A stretch of DNA of 64,000 bases from Blastocystis hominis (Eukaryota > Sar > Bigyra > Opalinata > Blastocystidae), in assembly GCF_000151665.1 (NCBI RefSeq), contig NW_013171868.1:131501-195500 (forward strand), in the 5' to 3' direction. Both the position numbers and the translations under genes were made by a program. Under the pieces are notes generated by a model. The model ran no database searches, was not told the DNA's origin, and worked only from the letters and a program-made list of their open reading frames with translations. This document shows, piece after piece, positions 1 to 12,564 of this stretch (the first letter of the stretch is position 1; the number at the start of each line of letters is the position of its first letter).

Positions 1-269
1 GCGAGCCAATTGAGCCTTGAAGTATTCGATACGACGTTCCATCTCATCACAACGACGAATGTAGCTTACATAGCGTCTCTGTGCAAGGGTTTGCTCATAG
101 TTCAACTACAGCGATAAATCCGCAACCCGTACTCGCCTACATCTGTAAACTGAACATTGTTCATCGTTCCAATTTTGTCGACAAAATCGTGAAGTGCTGT
201 CTCGTGAATCAGCATGTTCACGTAAGTCATGTCGCTGGAGCGAATCCACTGGAAGAATTTACCGGACAT
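1..269 (-). CDS. V-type H+-ATPase subunit a, N-terminus (partial)
   Basis: This is the 5' end of the membrane-embedded a subunit (Vph1/Stv1 family) of the vacuolar proton pump; the rest lies outside the window. It starts at the ATG at 269 and reads through RSSDMTYVNML, then NNVQFTDLN after removal of a 35-nt intron (106-140), then RRCDEMERRIEYF. These match the family's N-terminal pattern RSE.M....l, g.vqFrDLN and vRRCdEMeRkLrf. In the family this cytosolic half docks V1 to Vo, and the missing C-terminal half carries the membrane helices and the proton-path arginine. The catalytic A subunit of the same pump sits at the other end of the window. Confidence 0.85.
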
Positions 270-460
270 TCTTAGCGGTCTTCTCTACGCGTGAGCACGC
301 TTCAATACAAAATACATCGACAATTTGATGATGATGTTTCAATTGGAGAACTGTGGAAATGGACAAAAATCGGACGTATTTTCTCCGATGCCGTTTCCCC
401 TTCTTTTTACGCCCAATCGTATAAAAAAACAAACCAATGCAATGCAACTCAAAACAAAAA

Positions 461-3434
461 CTAATACAGAGAATCTTCCAAAGGTACAAGCGAGGGAATC
501 TTCTCATTCACACGAGAGAGCCAGAGGTTGGCGCACTCCGGATGGTACGGATTTCCTAAGTGACTTGCGAGCTTTCGATCCGAGCTCGAATGATGCAAAC
601 ATAACTGACAGCAATCCTGCCCACACTCCTCAAATTCCATCGGCTCATACACAATTTTCTCGTCCTGGTACTGGTTCACTCTCTTCACCATCTGCTTGAA
701 GGTTCGTTCGAGGGTGTCGAAACATCCCTCCATCCGGCTTCCCACAATCATCATATCTTCATCCACTCGCTGTGCTACGCGTACCGCCCACATCACATCT
801 ATTTTTAACCTTCCCGCCAAACCCCACTTTCCATTAACCGCTTCGTCTTCGCATCTCCCAAAACCGCATCCTCCACATCCGCATCCACCGCGTCCATCCA
901 CTTCTTCGCCTCTTCCACGATCTGTCTGCATTGCACAAGCATGCTCGTCCAGTACTGCGGAAACTCCCTATTTCCCTCCACCGACACCTTTTCCACCACC
1001 TCCGTGAACCTCCGCGCCGTCCTCACCCTCCGGAGGAAGCTCTCCAAATCGTTCATTTCCACAAACAGCACCGGATCCTCCGGCAAAATCGAATTCGTTA
1101 CACTTCGAAAACATTCTTCGCACGCGTCCAGACGCTTCCGGATCTACTTCTCATCCACCTCGCCCGATCGCACCGTCTCCAACTCGTTCGGCACTGCCGG
1201 CCGCTCTGAGAAATGCCGAACGATCTCCGCCGGCGTTGGAATCGACCGCTACTCCTCAAATCCGCACGCCGCCTACCTGTAACGCCCGCACTTCCTCCAC
1301 CGGCGCTTTCCCCGCGATTTTCGACCGAATCTGCGACAGCACCGACAGGTACCGCGGGAATTTCTCGATCTCGCGGAAGTCGCCGCGGCGCAGCAGCGAT
1401 TCGAAGAGTTCCTGGACGTCTTCCACGAAGTTCCGCGGCGGTTTCGACGATGAAACGCCGCTTCCCAGCAGAGGCGCCGGCGCGTTCTCCCTCAATTTCG
1501 CGATTTCCCCGCGGATGCGCTCCAGCGAGGCTTGCGCGCTGGCGCAGAAGGCGAGTTCCGCGGGGATGGAAGGGATGTCGCAGAGATAGACTGGGTTGGA
1601 GAGGAGAAAAAGTGGAAACGGGGCTTCCGCGGGGGCGTGCGCGGATCGGCGAGGAGGACGAGGAGGCGGATCTGGAGCGGGCGGGAGAGGAGGGAGAGGT
1701 CGGGCTGCTCGTCGAGGAGCGAGGCGACGGCGGATTTGAGGGAAGGGAGCGGCGCTTGGAGGGAGCGCAGCACGCGGATGGCGGATTTGAGCGGCAGCGA
1801 GGCGGAGCCCGGCGAGGCGAAGACGCGCGCGGCCACGCGCTGCCAGACGATGGAGGCCTTCGCGATCCCTGCCGGTGAGAAGGGGGAAACGGGGAAACAG
1901 TCGGTGGCGGAGGGCGAGGAGAGCGGATGGGAGGAGGGAGGGCCGAGGAGGGAGGGCGAGGGGAGAGGTGGAGAGAGAGGTTGAGATTGGAGAGGCGATG
2001 AGAGCGGTTGAGATTGGAGCAGCGAAGAGAGAGGTTGAGGCGGAGATTGGAGGGGCTGAGAAGGCTGGGAGAGCAGTTGAGGCGGAGATTGGAGGGGTAG
2101 GGTGGGTTGCATAGGCTGGATAGGAGCCATGGGCTGCATTTGGGTAGTCCCATCCATTGCTTGCTCTGGCTGTGGCTGTGGCTGCGGCTGTTCCATAGGA
2201 GCCATCGAATCCATCGATTGCACTGGCTGCATTGGAGCAATGGGCTGCATTTGTGGAGTCCCATCCATAGGAGCCATGGGCTGCATTGGCTGCATAGGAG
2301 CCATCGATTGCATAGGAGCCATGGGCTGAACTTGGGGCGTCCCATTCATCGAAGTCACAGGAGCCATCGATTGCATTTGTGGAGTTTCATTCATCGGAGC
2401 CATAGGTTGCATGGGCTGCATTTGGGGCGTTCCGCTGACTGGCTGCGCGGTCTGCTCGGTGGCCACGGCTTGGCTCATTTCCGCGGTATTGATAAGTCCC
2501 ATAAAGGCATCGTCGAACGACATGGAGGGAGGCGGCGCGGCCTTCGGCTTTGCCTCCTCCTTCTCCGGCATTGCCGACTCGGTAGCCGTCATCGATTCGG
2601 GGAAGCCCAGAATGCTGAACGGATCCGAATTCGCCGGCTTCGCCTCCGGTTTTTCCGCGGGGAGATCCGATTCCGGACTGTTCGGAGTTTCAATCACAGG
2701 GGGCTCGAGGGATTCGGGCTGCTTGGAAAGCGCAGAGAGAAGCAGGGAATTGGAAAAAGAGGCTCCGTGGAGAATGGAAGCAGCGAGCAAAATGCAGACT
2801 TCCCACTGCTCCTCCTTGATTCGTAACTCTTCATTCACATCCACAAAGGTCCATATCTAGAAATAACGATAGAGTTTCGAAAAGAACATTGCGGATCACA
2901 TCTTTGGACAGTCCCTTGTCACGCATGAACGAAATCGCTTCTTTCCCCTACTATTCACAGGGAACAAATTTCAATACATTTAAATAATTCCCGTCACACA
3001 AAGTATTGAAAGATTGAACTGCAATACGACGAAGATAACGATTTATCGGAACGAACTCGGGAACATCGTCAATTTTTGCAAATGGAATTGAAGCGGAAGC
3101 TATAATCACAGATAAACACAAAGAAAACCATATTTAGTGAGAGTGGACGCTTCTGGTTCGTACCCCTGCTGAACTAATGCAACCAGTCGTAATATATGTC
3201 GAAAATCATCGCGGTTGATTTGCAGCGACTTACTCGGAACGGCAGCCAGATAGATCTACATAAAACGATTTCTACTATCCCTACAGCCTTAATATCCTCC
3301 ATCGGGAGCTGGGACCTTCGAAGAAAAGCCACAGTTTCCTTTCCTTCCAATTCGTCCGATGCGTCGTTTGTGATGCTCGCAAATATCGCATCGTAATAAA
3401 GTACTTCCTGCCAATTAGTTAATACACGATCCAT
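461..3434 (-). CDS. EH-domain endocytic adaptor with Met/Pro/Gln-rich linker
   Basis: Nine exons joined by eight introns of 28-31 nt give 912 residues. Residues about 10-90 form an EH domain (YYDAIFASI, ELEGKETVAFLRRSQLP, INRDDFRHILRLVALVQQG). A second EH domain covers about 118-185 (GKEAISFMRDKGLSKDVIRN, IWTFVDVNEEL). Next come a long linker of Met-Gln-Pro and Ser-Pro-Gln repeats, a helical region, and a C-terminal Cys/His cluster (CGQDCCQLC, YHPEC) that looks like a small zinc module. EH domains bind NPF motifs in Eps15, Pan1 and End3-type endocytic adaptors, so a clathrin-endocytosis scaffold is the likely role. A partner-type protein with 15 NPF motifs lies at 26834-31425. The start is the first ATG before EH1; upstream exons cannot be excluded. 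The Cys/His module is not assigned to a family. Confidence 0.8.
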
Positions 3435-3656
3435 TAGACAAAGAAGACAAATATGTCTGTGAGAAGATTCATTATTTACGTTGAAGAAAAGGACATCTAT
3501 GTTGAAATGATCAATATTACTCAATACGTAGCACGCTGGAACAGAACACGAACAATACAGGATTTGGAAATACATTCTATGCATATATTAATATGTATTT
3601 TCAACATAACAAACAGTAGTAAAGTACATTGTATTTCTACAAACTACAAAAAACCA

Positions 3657-3936
3657 TCACAGTATGAAGGTATCATTATTAGAAGGCCGCTGACTTGCCT
3701 CTGGTTTTTCCTATAAATCAGCACCAGGAAAATAGCAATACTTGAGAGTATTGCTCAAGTTCGGCAAATAAGCTATATAATTCACTTTCTATCACTTTCT
3801 CTTCTTTCTACATCGAATTCAAAACATCGAATTCAAGTACCATCAACTCTTCCTGTTTTGCACGAAGGACCTGCTGAAGACGCAAAAGAACAATCCTCTG
3901 CTGCTTCTGATTGTCCTTGCCCTCCGTTTCTTCCAT
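3657..3936 (-). CDS. Small coiled-coil protein, unrecognised
   Basis: Two introns of 33 and 31 nt yield 71 residues starting MEETEGKDNQ and ending SNNDTFIL. Most of it is a predicted amphipathic helix (IVLLRLQQVLRAKQEELM, then EEKVIESELYSLFAELEQYSQ), so a subunit of a larger assembly is plausible, but no family was recognised. The start codon lies only 22 nt downstream of the Cgi121 stop on the same strand, and its 5' region overlaps that gene's TGTTTGTT termination motif. Intron removal restores one frame and the sum is divisible by three, which supports a real gene. Confidence 0.55.
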
Positions 3937-3940
3937 TTCC

Positions 3941-3948
3941 AACAAACA
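3941..3948 (-). terminator. TGTTTGTT polyadenylation-associated motif after Cgi121
   Basis: TGTTTGTTGG is read on the minus strand 9 nt after the TAA at 3958-3960. This matches the motif reported a few bases downstream of cleavage sites in Blastocystis. Confidence 0.6.
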
Positions 3949-3957
3949 ATAGATATA

Positions 3958-4618
3958 TTATACATTCTTCATCCCAACTCCCATTTGAATCAAGTCCGAA
4001 AGCGGGTAAATGGTAAGCTCTTGCTCCGTCAATCCAAAATGCGATATCAATTGGGAACGAACCTCTTCGCTCTTTTCTGCTGATAACACCTCATTCACAT
4101 TCTCTAGTTCTTGTAAGTGATTCTCGCTGATAAAGGATTTCTATCTTGAAAGCAAAGAAGGCAACATATACCATATCATCGTCACGCTCTAAACTAACCA
4201 ACAGCACAAACTCTGACGAAAGCGAAGCAGAAAACAAACGCATTGCTTCCTTCATGTTCTTTGTTCTGACTATTATGCGGTGATATACATATATTATACG
4301 GAGATAAGGAGTAAACGATCTCTCGATTCAAGCTACCCGAAATGAATTTCTTTTCGAGTTCTTCGCGATTTATAGCCTTCATGCATGCAACGATCAAGTG
4401 ATTTAGACCACATACCTGAAATTCAGCAATTCACAACAATAATACCATATCCGCGTTAATAGCAACAAATGATTGCTCGTTTGAATTTGTTACAACGGAA
4501 AAATCAACCGGTGGCGAACTCTGTTTTACGAGCGAGTAATAGAGTGTTCTGTAATTTAGGAAGCAAACGATAATAAATACCTTTCAGGGAACGCTTCGAG
4601 AGCAGACTTAAAAACCAT
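3958..4618 (-). CDS. KEOPS complex subunit, Cgi121/TPRKB-like
   Basis: Five exons with introns of 30-34 nt give 177 residues, close to human TPRKB (175). The diagnostic block is SGSLNREIVYSLSPTKNMKEA followed by MRLFSASLSSEFVLLV, matching the family's kt..l..EIifnLSpn.NI.eAl.kFGis....llvv. An N-terminal LEAFPE and a C-terminal LTEQELTIYPLSDLI also align with TPRKB. Cgi121 binds Bud32/PRPK inside KEOPS, which makes the universal tRNA t6A37 modification. The gene is intact. It faces the PLAT-phosphatase gene head to head across about 240 nt. Confidence 0.78.
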
Positions 4619-4858
4619 ACAAACGAAATATGAATTCCAGTATATCTACACACCCTCTTTTCCATCAACTATCTTTTACCAAATACAAGGGGTGATGCAT
4701 AACATTTCCTTCAGATACGTCATACTCCTCCCATGCCCTTCTATGCTAACGCAATACACATTGTGAGGATCATACTTGAGGATATGAGTGCGATTCTTAA
4801 CCGCGGGGAACTTTCATTTTTATCGGTAGTGCAGTTGAGGACTTTATTATCCAGCAAA

Positions 4859-6339
4859 ATGTTCAATCTGTTACGCCGTAGCTCGAAGTTATTTTGCTCT
4901 TGGGGTGGAGGGCGCACTATGATTGGAGGTGGTTTGAAGACAACTATCTTAACAAGTGTCCCCATCTTGTGCCATTTTAGTGATTCCCCCTTGAGCCGGT
5001 CGTTTGCAACTTATACTGCAACTGTATTTCCGGGGATACGCGTTCATTTTGTAGATTGAGACTTCAGGGAGAAGAGGGGCTGGAATTCATTCCAGCGTGT
5101 ATCTACAACTTGTCGGAAAGGACGGAAATAGCGATATCATGGAGATTGAGCCTCCCAACGGAAGGTCGTTCACTCGCGGAAGTTCGGTAGTTGTCCCTCT
5201 GAAAATCAAGCACGATCTTGGTGAATTAACGCAAGTAAAGGTGGGTCATACGAACATCGGCACAGCCTCGGGATGGCTCCTCCAAAGCATCAGTATTGCA
5301 GACGAAAACAACCGTTCTTATTATTTTCCATGCGGTCATTTTATTGATGGTCAAGATAACATCATGTTCGATTTCGCACTCTGTTTAACCTGCAGGGACC
5401 TAAAAATCTCTCTCCCCGTCTACAAAGCAAAGAACTCCCAGAGGAAGGACGAAGGCAAAATCCTGGGTTTTTTATGCGGAGGCTACACTCTGCAATCGCA
5501 AGACAAGGACATCTGCGAGGACAGCTTCACGTACATCGATCGAGTCAAAGCCAAAGGCAATGGATTTCATATGCTGGGCGTGGCGGATGGCGTGCACATC
5601 GAGGTTTGAACGCGTCGGAATACTGAGCCATAGAACGCGAATTCGAAAGAATACGGCCGTCAGCTGCTCAAAGGCAGTGAGCGAATGAGTGGCTTTGTGT
5701 TTCGTGTTTCATGTAGTGGACGAATTCGGCATCGTGGATCCTGTCGAATGTGTCAAACTGGTCAAAGATGACATTGACAAGAACACGCAGGGCAGCTGCA
5801 CCTTCGGCTTCCACATCCTCAACCGCTACAGTCACATTCTACACACTCTGATTATCGGAGATATCGGGTAGGATCGTGGGAGAGGGTCGCTCATGATCAG
5901 CATCATGGTGATTCGAGAAGGTACCATCTTCTACCGCTCCACCGAGCAGCAGCATTATTTCGGATGTCCGTTCCAGCTGGGCAGCCAGGGCGGAGACAAG
6001 CCGGACGACGGCGTAATTCGCTCGATTCATCTGCAGGCGGGTGATATTGTGGTGTGCGGATCGGACGGGTAGGGCCTCGGCAATGCGCTGAACCGCAGGA
6101 TTTTCGATAATTTGCACGACGATCTGCTCGTATCGTATATTTGGGGCTTTCAGCACGTTCCATTAGACATGATGTGCAAGTATCTCTGCGAAATGGCGCA
6201 GAAGGTTGCGGTGGATGAGAAGGCCGACACGCCGTGGTCGCGGGTTGCGACGCAGAATTTGGACCTGGTGTATCGAGGAGGGAAAATGGATGACTGTACA
6301 CTGGTCGTTGCCAAGGTGGTTTCAGAGAAAGCGAAGTAA
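4859..6339 (+). CDS. PLAT-domain PP2C-type protein phosphatase (PTC7-like), fusion
   Basis: Six exons (introns 28-33 nt) give about 443 residues. The first 50 residues are basic and hydroxylated (MFNLLRRSSKLFCSW..), resembling an organelle-targeting presequence. Residues about 52-165 form a PLAT/LH2 domain (VYLQLVGKDGNS, VGHTNIGTASGWLLQSI, YYFPCGHFIDG). Residues about 185-443 are a PTC7-type PP2C: CEDSF, GVADGV, GDIGIMVIREG, STEQQHYFGCPFQLG, CGSDGIFDNL. The metal-binding aspartates of the DG motifs are present. PTC7/PPTC7 enzymes act in mitochondria; in Blastocystis the equivalent would be the mitochondrion-related organelle. The PLAT addition is unusual and suggests recruitment to lipid or protein. 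The third intron has two possible donors in the same phase. TGTTTGT follows the TAA stop. Confidence 0.85.
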
Positions 6340-6458
6340 AATAGTTGTTTGTACCATGCTATCTGCTTTTTCGTTGTTTGTTGGAGAGAGCGAATGAACA
6401 CACTAGGAAATCGGGACTTTTATTGGAGTCGGAACAAAAGCGGCAGATTTTGAAAACG

Positions 6459-9400
6459 ATGAGTTCAGAAGAGACTGTGGATATTTACGAAGAGGTCCGA
6501 AAGCATGCCAAAAGCAAGGACAAGTTCAAGGCGGAAAACTGCAGAGCGCTTGAAGCTCTCGAAAATAGTATCACCAACGGAAAGAAGAGGAGAATCTCGT
6601 TCACCAAGTATTTTACCACCCTCTTGGCGCAACTCAAATCACAGCAAAAGTTTGTTCGAAGCGTTCGGTGCATTTTCCTTCGCTTATGATTAGTATCTGT
6701 ACCTCCTCCAGATCGTTTTGCCTCATGTCCCCGAGAAGATGAAGACAGCGGAGCAGCTGGATGTTCTGCTGCAGTTTTACATGAAGAACCGCAGCACGAT
6801 GGAGCCAGCTTCCCTCCGTTCCCTGATTTCGTGCCTTACCTCCCTTTTGCTCTCCTTAGAATGTTCAAAGGATATGTGGAGTCGCGGTGCAGTCAAAAAG
6901 AGTTTCCTCCTCCTCCTCAGCTTCTGCATTCATGAGAACGGAAAGATCCGTCGTACTTCGCAGGACGAGTTAATGAAAATCGTCACGAAGCACAGCGAGG
7001 AGCATTTTGCAGAAACATCTGACATGATCGTGTCCTACCTCCGCAACCTGAAAGAACAAATCGACGACACCAACTACAAGGAAATCTCCCACTATTTAGC
7101 GTTCGTCGCTCAAGCCGCTCCGTCTCTCGACCCCTCCACATTCCCCGCCTTGCTTTCCCTTCTAATCGAAGTCGTTTTTCTTCCCTTCTCTTCCCCTAGC
7201 TTCGCTCACACAAACTCGCTTACATGGACACCAACAGCTTAAAGCCCATCAAGCTCCTCGTCCAGAAAGGCGTGCCTCTCCCTCCCAACTCCCTCCACAC
7301 CGTGCTTCAATCCATTCTTTCCGACCCTGCCGCTCTCTCCGCGGCGCCCGCCGACATTTTCGAGTTCGTTTCCACGATTCTCACGCTCTCCCAGCAGCTC
7401 GATCTCTGCGAGAACAGCGAGAACAGCGAGTTGTTTTGCGAAGCCATCGAAAAAGCGATGAGCTATCTCCAATCCAAAGAGAGCAGCGTCGTCAGCCGCG
7501 TCGAAAGCGATCTCGTTTCTCTGTGGAGCCACATCGACTCGGAGTCGCTCTCCCCCGCGGGATTCACGCGATTGGGCGCGTTGATGAAAGCAGAAATGGG
7601 GAAACCGCATAAAGAAAGCGTGCTGAAGGTGGCGAGCGCGTTCGCGGCCCGAGTGAAGCCCAGCGAATCGGTTTGCTTGAAGCCGCTCGTGCAGTCGCTG
7701 GTGTCGATGCGAGAACAAGGCGCCAAACTGAGCGCAGCGTGCGGATTCGATGGAATTCTGAGGCGTAGACTTCGCAGTCAGATGGATGAAACGCTCGGCA
7801 GCGCGGTGGAGGCGATGGGGCTGAAGCAGTTCGTGGAAACGACGTCGTTTATCGTAGCAATCCGCGCTGGAATTGAGAATAGAAGGCGGACTCGTCGCTT
7901 CCCGACGACAAACACTACTTCCTTTTTGCCGTTTTGAAGAATTCGCTGATTCACATCGCCACGTCGCTCGCTGAGTTCTTCGATCTTTTCTCTCCCGCGG
8001 TGAAAGCATGCGCCGCTGCGGCGTCGGAAGCGGCGAACGAGACGCAGAAGCAGCAGCTCCTGAAGGAAATCGCGAGTATTTGGAGCGTGTTCGCGTCGTG
8101 CTGCGTGGGAGCGAGGGACGTTTCGGATGTGCTGCCGCGCTACCGCAAAGCGTTGCTGAAGGTAATCAATGATGAAAGCAATCTGGAGGCCGGAGTGCAA
8201 GTGGCGTGCGGATTAGCGATGCTGGCGATGAGCAATCGGATCGAGAAGGAAGGGAAGAAGGGAAGCATGGACATCGAAATCGAGAAGGAAATCGAAATCG
8301 AGAAGGACATCGAAATCGAAAGGGAGGAAGCCGAAGAAGAACTGGAGAAACAGGAGAAACCCGAAGAATCAAAATCGAAAACGCAGTCGGATTTGATGCC
8401 CAACGAGCAGTCCCTTCCCTATCTCACTCTCTTCGCCTCCTCGCGAGCGCCCAGACCCTCCATCGAGCAGTCCCAATCCGCCCTGCAAGCCCTTCGATCC
8501 GCCAGCGAGTCCTTCCTCAAAGCCATCATCGCGTTGTACCGCCGTTCCCACGGAGCCAGCGACCAAGAAATCGTGCCCACGAGCGGCGTGGCGAAGAACG
8601 CCGATCGCTTCATGGCTCTCACGCTCCGCTCTGTCCTGCAGACGCTCTTCGGCGTCGCTCCGCCTGCCGTGATTTCGCAATTCTTCGCCCGATCGCTCGC
8701 CTCCTTGCAGCAGTCCATCGACCAAAACCCGACCCTTTCGCTCGACCTCCTCGCCGAGGCGGGCGTCTTTTCTGCGCTCATTCCATGGATCGCCAGCGAA
8801 GAAGTCCCCGCCGCGCTGTCCTACCTCATGGAAACGGCGCCGAAGATCCGTGCCGTGGCGTTTCAGAACCGATCGAGCCGGTCGTTCGTGCTTCTCTGCG
8901 AATACCACGCGGAACTTCTCTTCGAAACGAACCGCGTGGACGCGATTTCGACCGAGCTGCTGGATCGCCTGCTGTCTTCCGTCGTGAACGTTCGCTTCGA
9001 CTATCTCACAGCGCTCCATTCTCTGTGGAGTCATCTCTCGCCTCAAAACAAAGACCATATGCAGCTCATCGTGCAAGTCCTGCCTCGCCTCATTCTATGC
9101 ATCAAAGACGCCAATCAATCCGTACGCACGCTCAGCTTTAAGATCCTCCTCTCTCTCTCCGACGTCATGGCGTCCTCCACCGCGAATCTCGTGCAGCCCA
9201 CCGGCGAAGAAGTGCCCGCGTCGCTCTCTGAGTATTTCCGGATTTTAATGGGAGGCCTGAGCGCGACGTCGGGCCGCATGCAGTCGGCTTCGCTGATGTG
9301 CATCAGCTGCGTGCTGTTCCATCACCGATCGAACGAAGCGATCGTTCCGCTGATGCGAGACGCGATGCACATCACTTACGGACTGCTCGAATCGAAGAAT

Positions 9401-10153
9401 CGAGAGGTCGCGAAGGCGTGCTTTGGGTTGATTCGGACCTGCGTGAAGGTGCTTCCCGAGGAGATTGTGCGCGAAGAAATGCACGAGGCGATCGGAGCGC
9501 TGCAGCCCTGGTCGAATGCTCATTACGGGAACTTCAAGCTGCGCGTGAAGGCGATTTTCGAGCTGATTTTACGCCGCTTGGGGAAGCAAACGATGGAGTC
9601 GCTGCTGACGGAGGAAGAGAAAGCGATGTTGGATCCGATTTTGGGGGGAAAGAAACCGGATAAAGAGAAGACGGACGAAGAATTGGTGGAAGAAATGGAG
9701 AGAGAAGGAGAGCAGATGGAATTGACGTCGGATGACGAAGTGGAAGTGATGGAGATCGATGAGAACGGAAATGTGGTGGGCGAAGAAACGGGAGAAACGT
9801 CGAAACTGGAGATGGGGGCGCTGATGAAGGAGATCGAAGAGAATGAAGGGTGGAAGCGGATTATGAAGCGATCGATGGAAGGGGAAGGGAATGAAGAGGA
9901 GTTTGATGATGAGGAGGAGGAAATGGAAGAGTTTGAAGAGGAAGAAGAAGATGAGGAGGAGGAAATGGAAGAAGAAGAAGAGAAAGAGGAGGAGCCAGTA
10001 AAAGAAGAGAAACCAAGAAAGGAAGAGAAGAAGGACAAGAAAGAGAAGAAAGTGGAAAAGAAAGAGAAGAAAGAGAACAAGAAGGTGGAAAAGAAGAACA
10101 AGAAGGAAAAGAAAGAAAAGAAGGACAAAAAGGAGAAGAAGGATAAAAAGTAG
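6459..10153 (+). CDS. RRP12-like HEAT-repeat ribosome biogenesis protein
   Basis: Three introns (6663-6693, 7171-7199, 7854-7882) give 1201 residues of mostly alpha-helical HEAT repeats. The N-terminus (SFTKYFTTLLAQL, YLLQIVLPHVPEKM) and the later block RDAMHITYGLLESKNREVAKACFGLIRTCVKVLP ending FKLRVKAIFELILRRLG follow RRP12/NUC173 proteins. RRP12 exports pre-40S and pre-60S subunits and acts in 18S maturation. The last 160 or so residues are an acidic stretch followed by an almost pure Lys/Glu tail, typical of nucleolar proteins. A second charged repeat (EIEKEIEIEKDIEIE) interrupts the middle. The start is the first in-frame ATG, 119 nt after the phosphatase stop. Confidence 0.75.
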
Positions 10154-10260
10154 ACATGTCCGACCCTCAAGCATACTATTTCAATCATTTCGCTTCTTTG
10201 TTACAAAAACGTGAAAATCTGCCTGCTCTTATTCTTCAATAGTATTTTTTTACTTTTTCA

Positions 10261-12564
10261 ATGCAACAAAGATCAAAGCAAGTTATTATCGGATTTTCTG
10301 CAGTAGCAGGAGTTGCAACTCTTTCCTATTACTTATGGAAACGTTTTCGCAAGTCTCACATCATTGATTCCTGCAAATCATCGGTATCAATCGAAGGCCG
10401 TCCTGTATTTGTAATGTTTGGTATTTCATTGCATAGATCTACATTGTCCACACATCAGAACAATTTGAGATGTTGGTTAAGAAGTTTGATTTACTACACG
10501 AAACAGTTGTTGGTTTTGACGCTGAATGGACACAGAAAGCAATAGTTTCTGTTTTTCGCATAATCTATAGAATCCTCTCTCGATCATTCAGCTAACATTC
10601 CGAAATGTGAACATTATTATCCAGGTACCTCTTCTGGATGAATTGCCACCTCCTTCTCTGAACGTTATAATGAAAGACGAAAAGTAGATTGTACATTCAT
10701 TTTTTTACAATTTAGAATATTGAAATCTGGAATCGGCATTCATGAAGACTGTAACAAACTGTGTTCATACCTAGGTGTTGAGGAAGTAAATAGCATTGTC
10801 GACGTTACGTACTTTACCCATTCTTCATTATATTATTGTAGTGACATCGCCAAACTAATGGGCCATAAAGATCTGAAGACCAGCCTTCAATATCTCACAT
10901 CTAAGTATTTTGGCATTACACTCAATAAAGGTACATCCATTTTCACCCATTAAAACTAGACAACAAGATCCGATGCGGTAATTGGGATGCACAAACTCTC
11001 AGCAACGAGCAGATTTTGTATGCAGCGCATGATTCTTACTATTCTCGCGAACTTTTCGTTTATTTTTACTCAAAATACCGCAGTTCCACGCAAAATCCTT
11101 TTACTCCATTTGATTGGGTCACTGACCATCATCTCGTAGTTTCTCCGTTTCCACGATCATTAGACATCGAATAGCCAATCGTCGTGTCACAATGTGCGAA
11201 TTCGAGTGGTCGACAAGAACGGAACGCATTATTCGTCCGTTCAACTGAATCAAATCGAGGGATTGAAGCTGGGAGGCTATTCCAAGCGGAAAAACCCAGT
11301 CTATGAGGATTGCCAACTCTGTAAGGCTTGTTTGTTTTGTATAACGAAGTGTCTCCGGATAATCAATTGCTGTGTCGGTGCAGTAAGAAGAAACTGATGT
11401 GGTACGTGAACAAAGGAATCGGGAGTACGGATGAGTGATTTGGATGAATTGTAGCAATCGTGAATGAAGATCCGTTCTCTGTTCGACTTAATTTCGAGCC
11501 AAAATGTAATGAAAACCGAATCTAATGTCACATAGCCCGTGTTCCCAGTAATTCTGCCAAGCTGTACTCTCAAGATAACTGCTGTGTGGTGTGCGGAAAC
11601 AATTCGAACTACGTCTGCCATTCCATTTTGCCGCATCGCTTCCGAAAATTCCTCCCAGACAAATGGAAAAGCCACAACAACCACGACAACGTGATTCTTT
11701 GCGTAGACTCAACGCGAATTTGGTCATTAGATTCCCTGCTCCATTCGCTGTAACAAGTACGACGATATTTATGGACGCAGAGTGTTGAAGGAGCGAGGAT
11801 ACGACGTGGATACGGTGGGAGTGGTGTTGAATCGGGAAATTGCGACAGTGAAAAAAGCAGCAACGACGTTGCTTCGCGTGTATAGAGGCGAAATCAATCC
11901 ACCAGAGAAACGAATCGTGCGGATCGGAGAGAAGAGTGATGGATAGAAAGATCTGGAGGCGTCAATACTGCCGATCTTGAAGAAGTATAACATCGATTCA
12001 TTGTCGATTGAAAAGGAAACAAAAAGTGAAGCTGAAAATGGTATTCGATTGATTGGTTGATTCACTTAACAATCAGAATCAGAATCAGAATCGTCCTATT
12101 CGTCTGAAGAATTGGGACTGACGTTGGAGTCTGAGGAGAAGAAAGAAACGGCAAAAATAGAAACCGACCAAACCGGTCAACCTGAGAGTGCAGCTAATTC
12201 CAATCCTTTCAAGGATATGGAATTGAACAAAGAAGAAGGAGTTCGGAATTTTGATGAATCGCTTCTAATCAAACGTAAGAGAGAAAAAAAAAGGATTTGA
12301 TGAACAGTTTCCAACTTAATGCCATATTCGATTGATTCTTCGTATGTTCCTCCTGAAGAGAGATTAATGAAAGATTTGTTAGCTCAGCCCAACCCAGAGA
12401 TATCCTTTTTGTTAAGTAAGAGTGAATTAACATGCAAAAGGCAATGACAGAGTTCGTTATTGGGTGGCGAAAAAACTTTTTGGATGTAGTGTGTTTGTAA
12501 AGTGTATTAATTGTAGAAAATGAAGCCGCGATTTATGAAGAACGGGTGGAATCTGAATGAACTT
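10261..12564 (+). CDS. EXD2-like 3'-5' exonuclease, 3' end lost in assembly gap
   Basis: Multiple short introns (26-36 nt) must be removed. The N-terminus carries a membrane segment (VIIGFSAVAGVATLSYYLW) like the outer-membrane anchor of EXD2. A DEDDy exonuclease domain follows: VVGFDAEW (motif I), GIGIHEDCNKL (motif II), ILYAAHDSYYS (motif III). Beyond it is the EXD2-specific C-terminal part with KNPVYEDCQL, KKKLMWYVNKGIG, NEDPFSVRLNFEP, the CVVCG zinc pair and HSILPHRFRKFLPDKWKSH. EXD2 works in organelle and nuclear nucleic-acid metabolism. A Ser/Glu-rich region follows, then the last readable exon runs into N residues at 12565. The catalytic residues seen are intact. Confidence 0.8.

Noticed and set aside
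1098-2345. Long Ser/Pro/Arg-rich ORF on the minus strand
   Set aside because: It is an alternate frame of the EH-domain protein's low-complexity linker; the Met-Gln-Pro frame continues into both the EH domains and the C-terminal exons.
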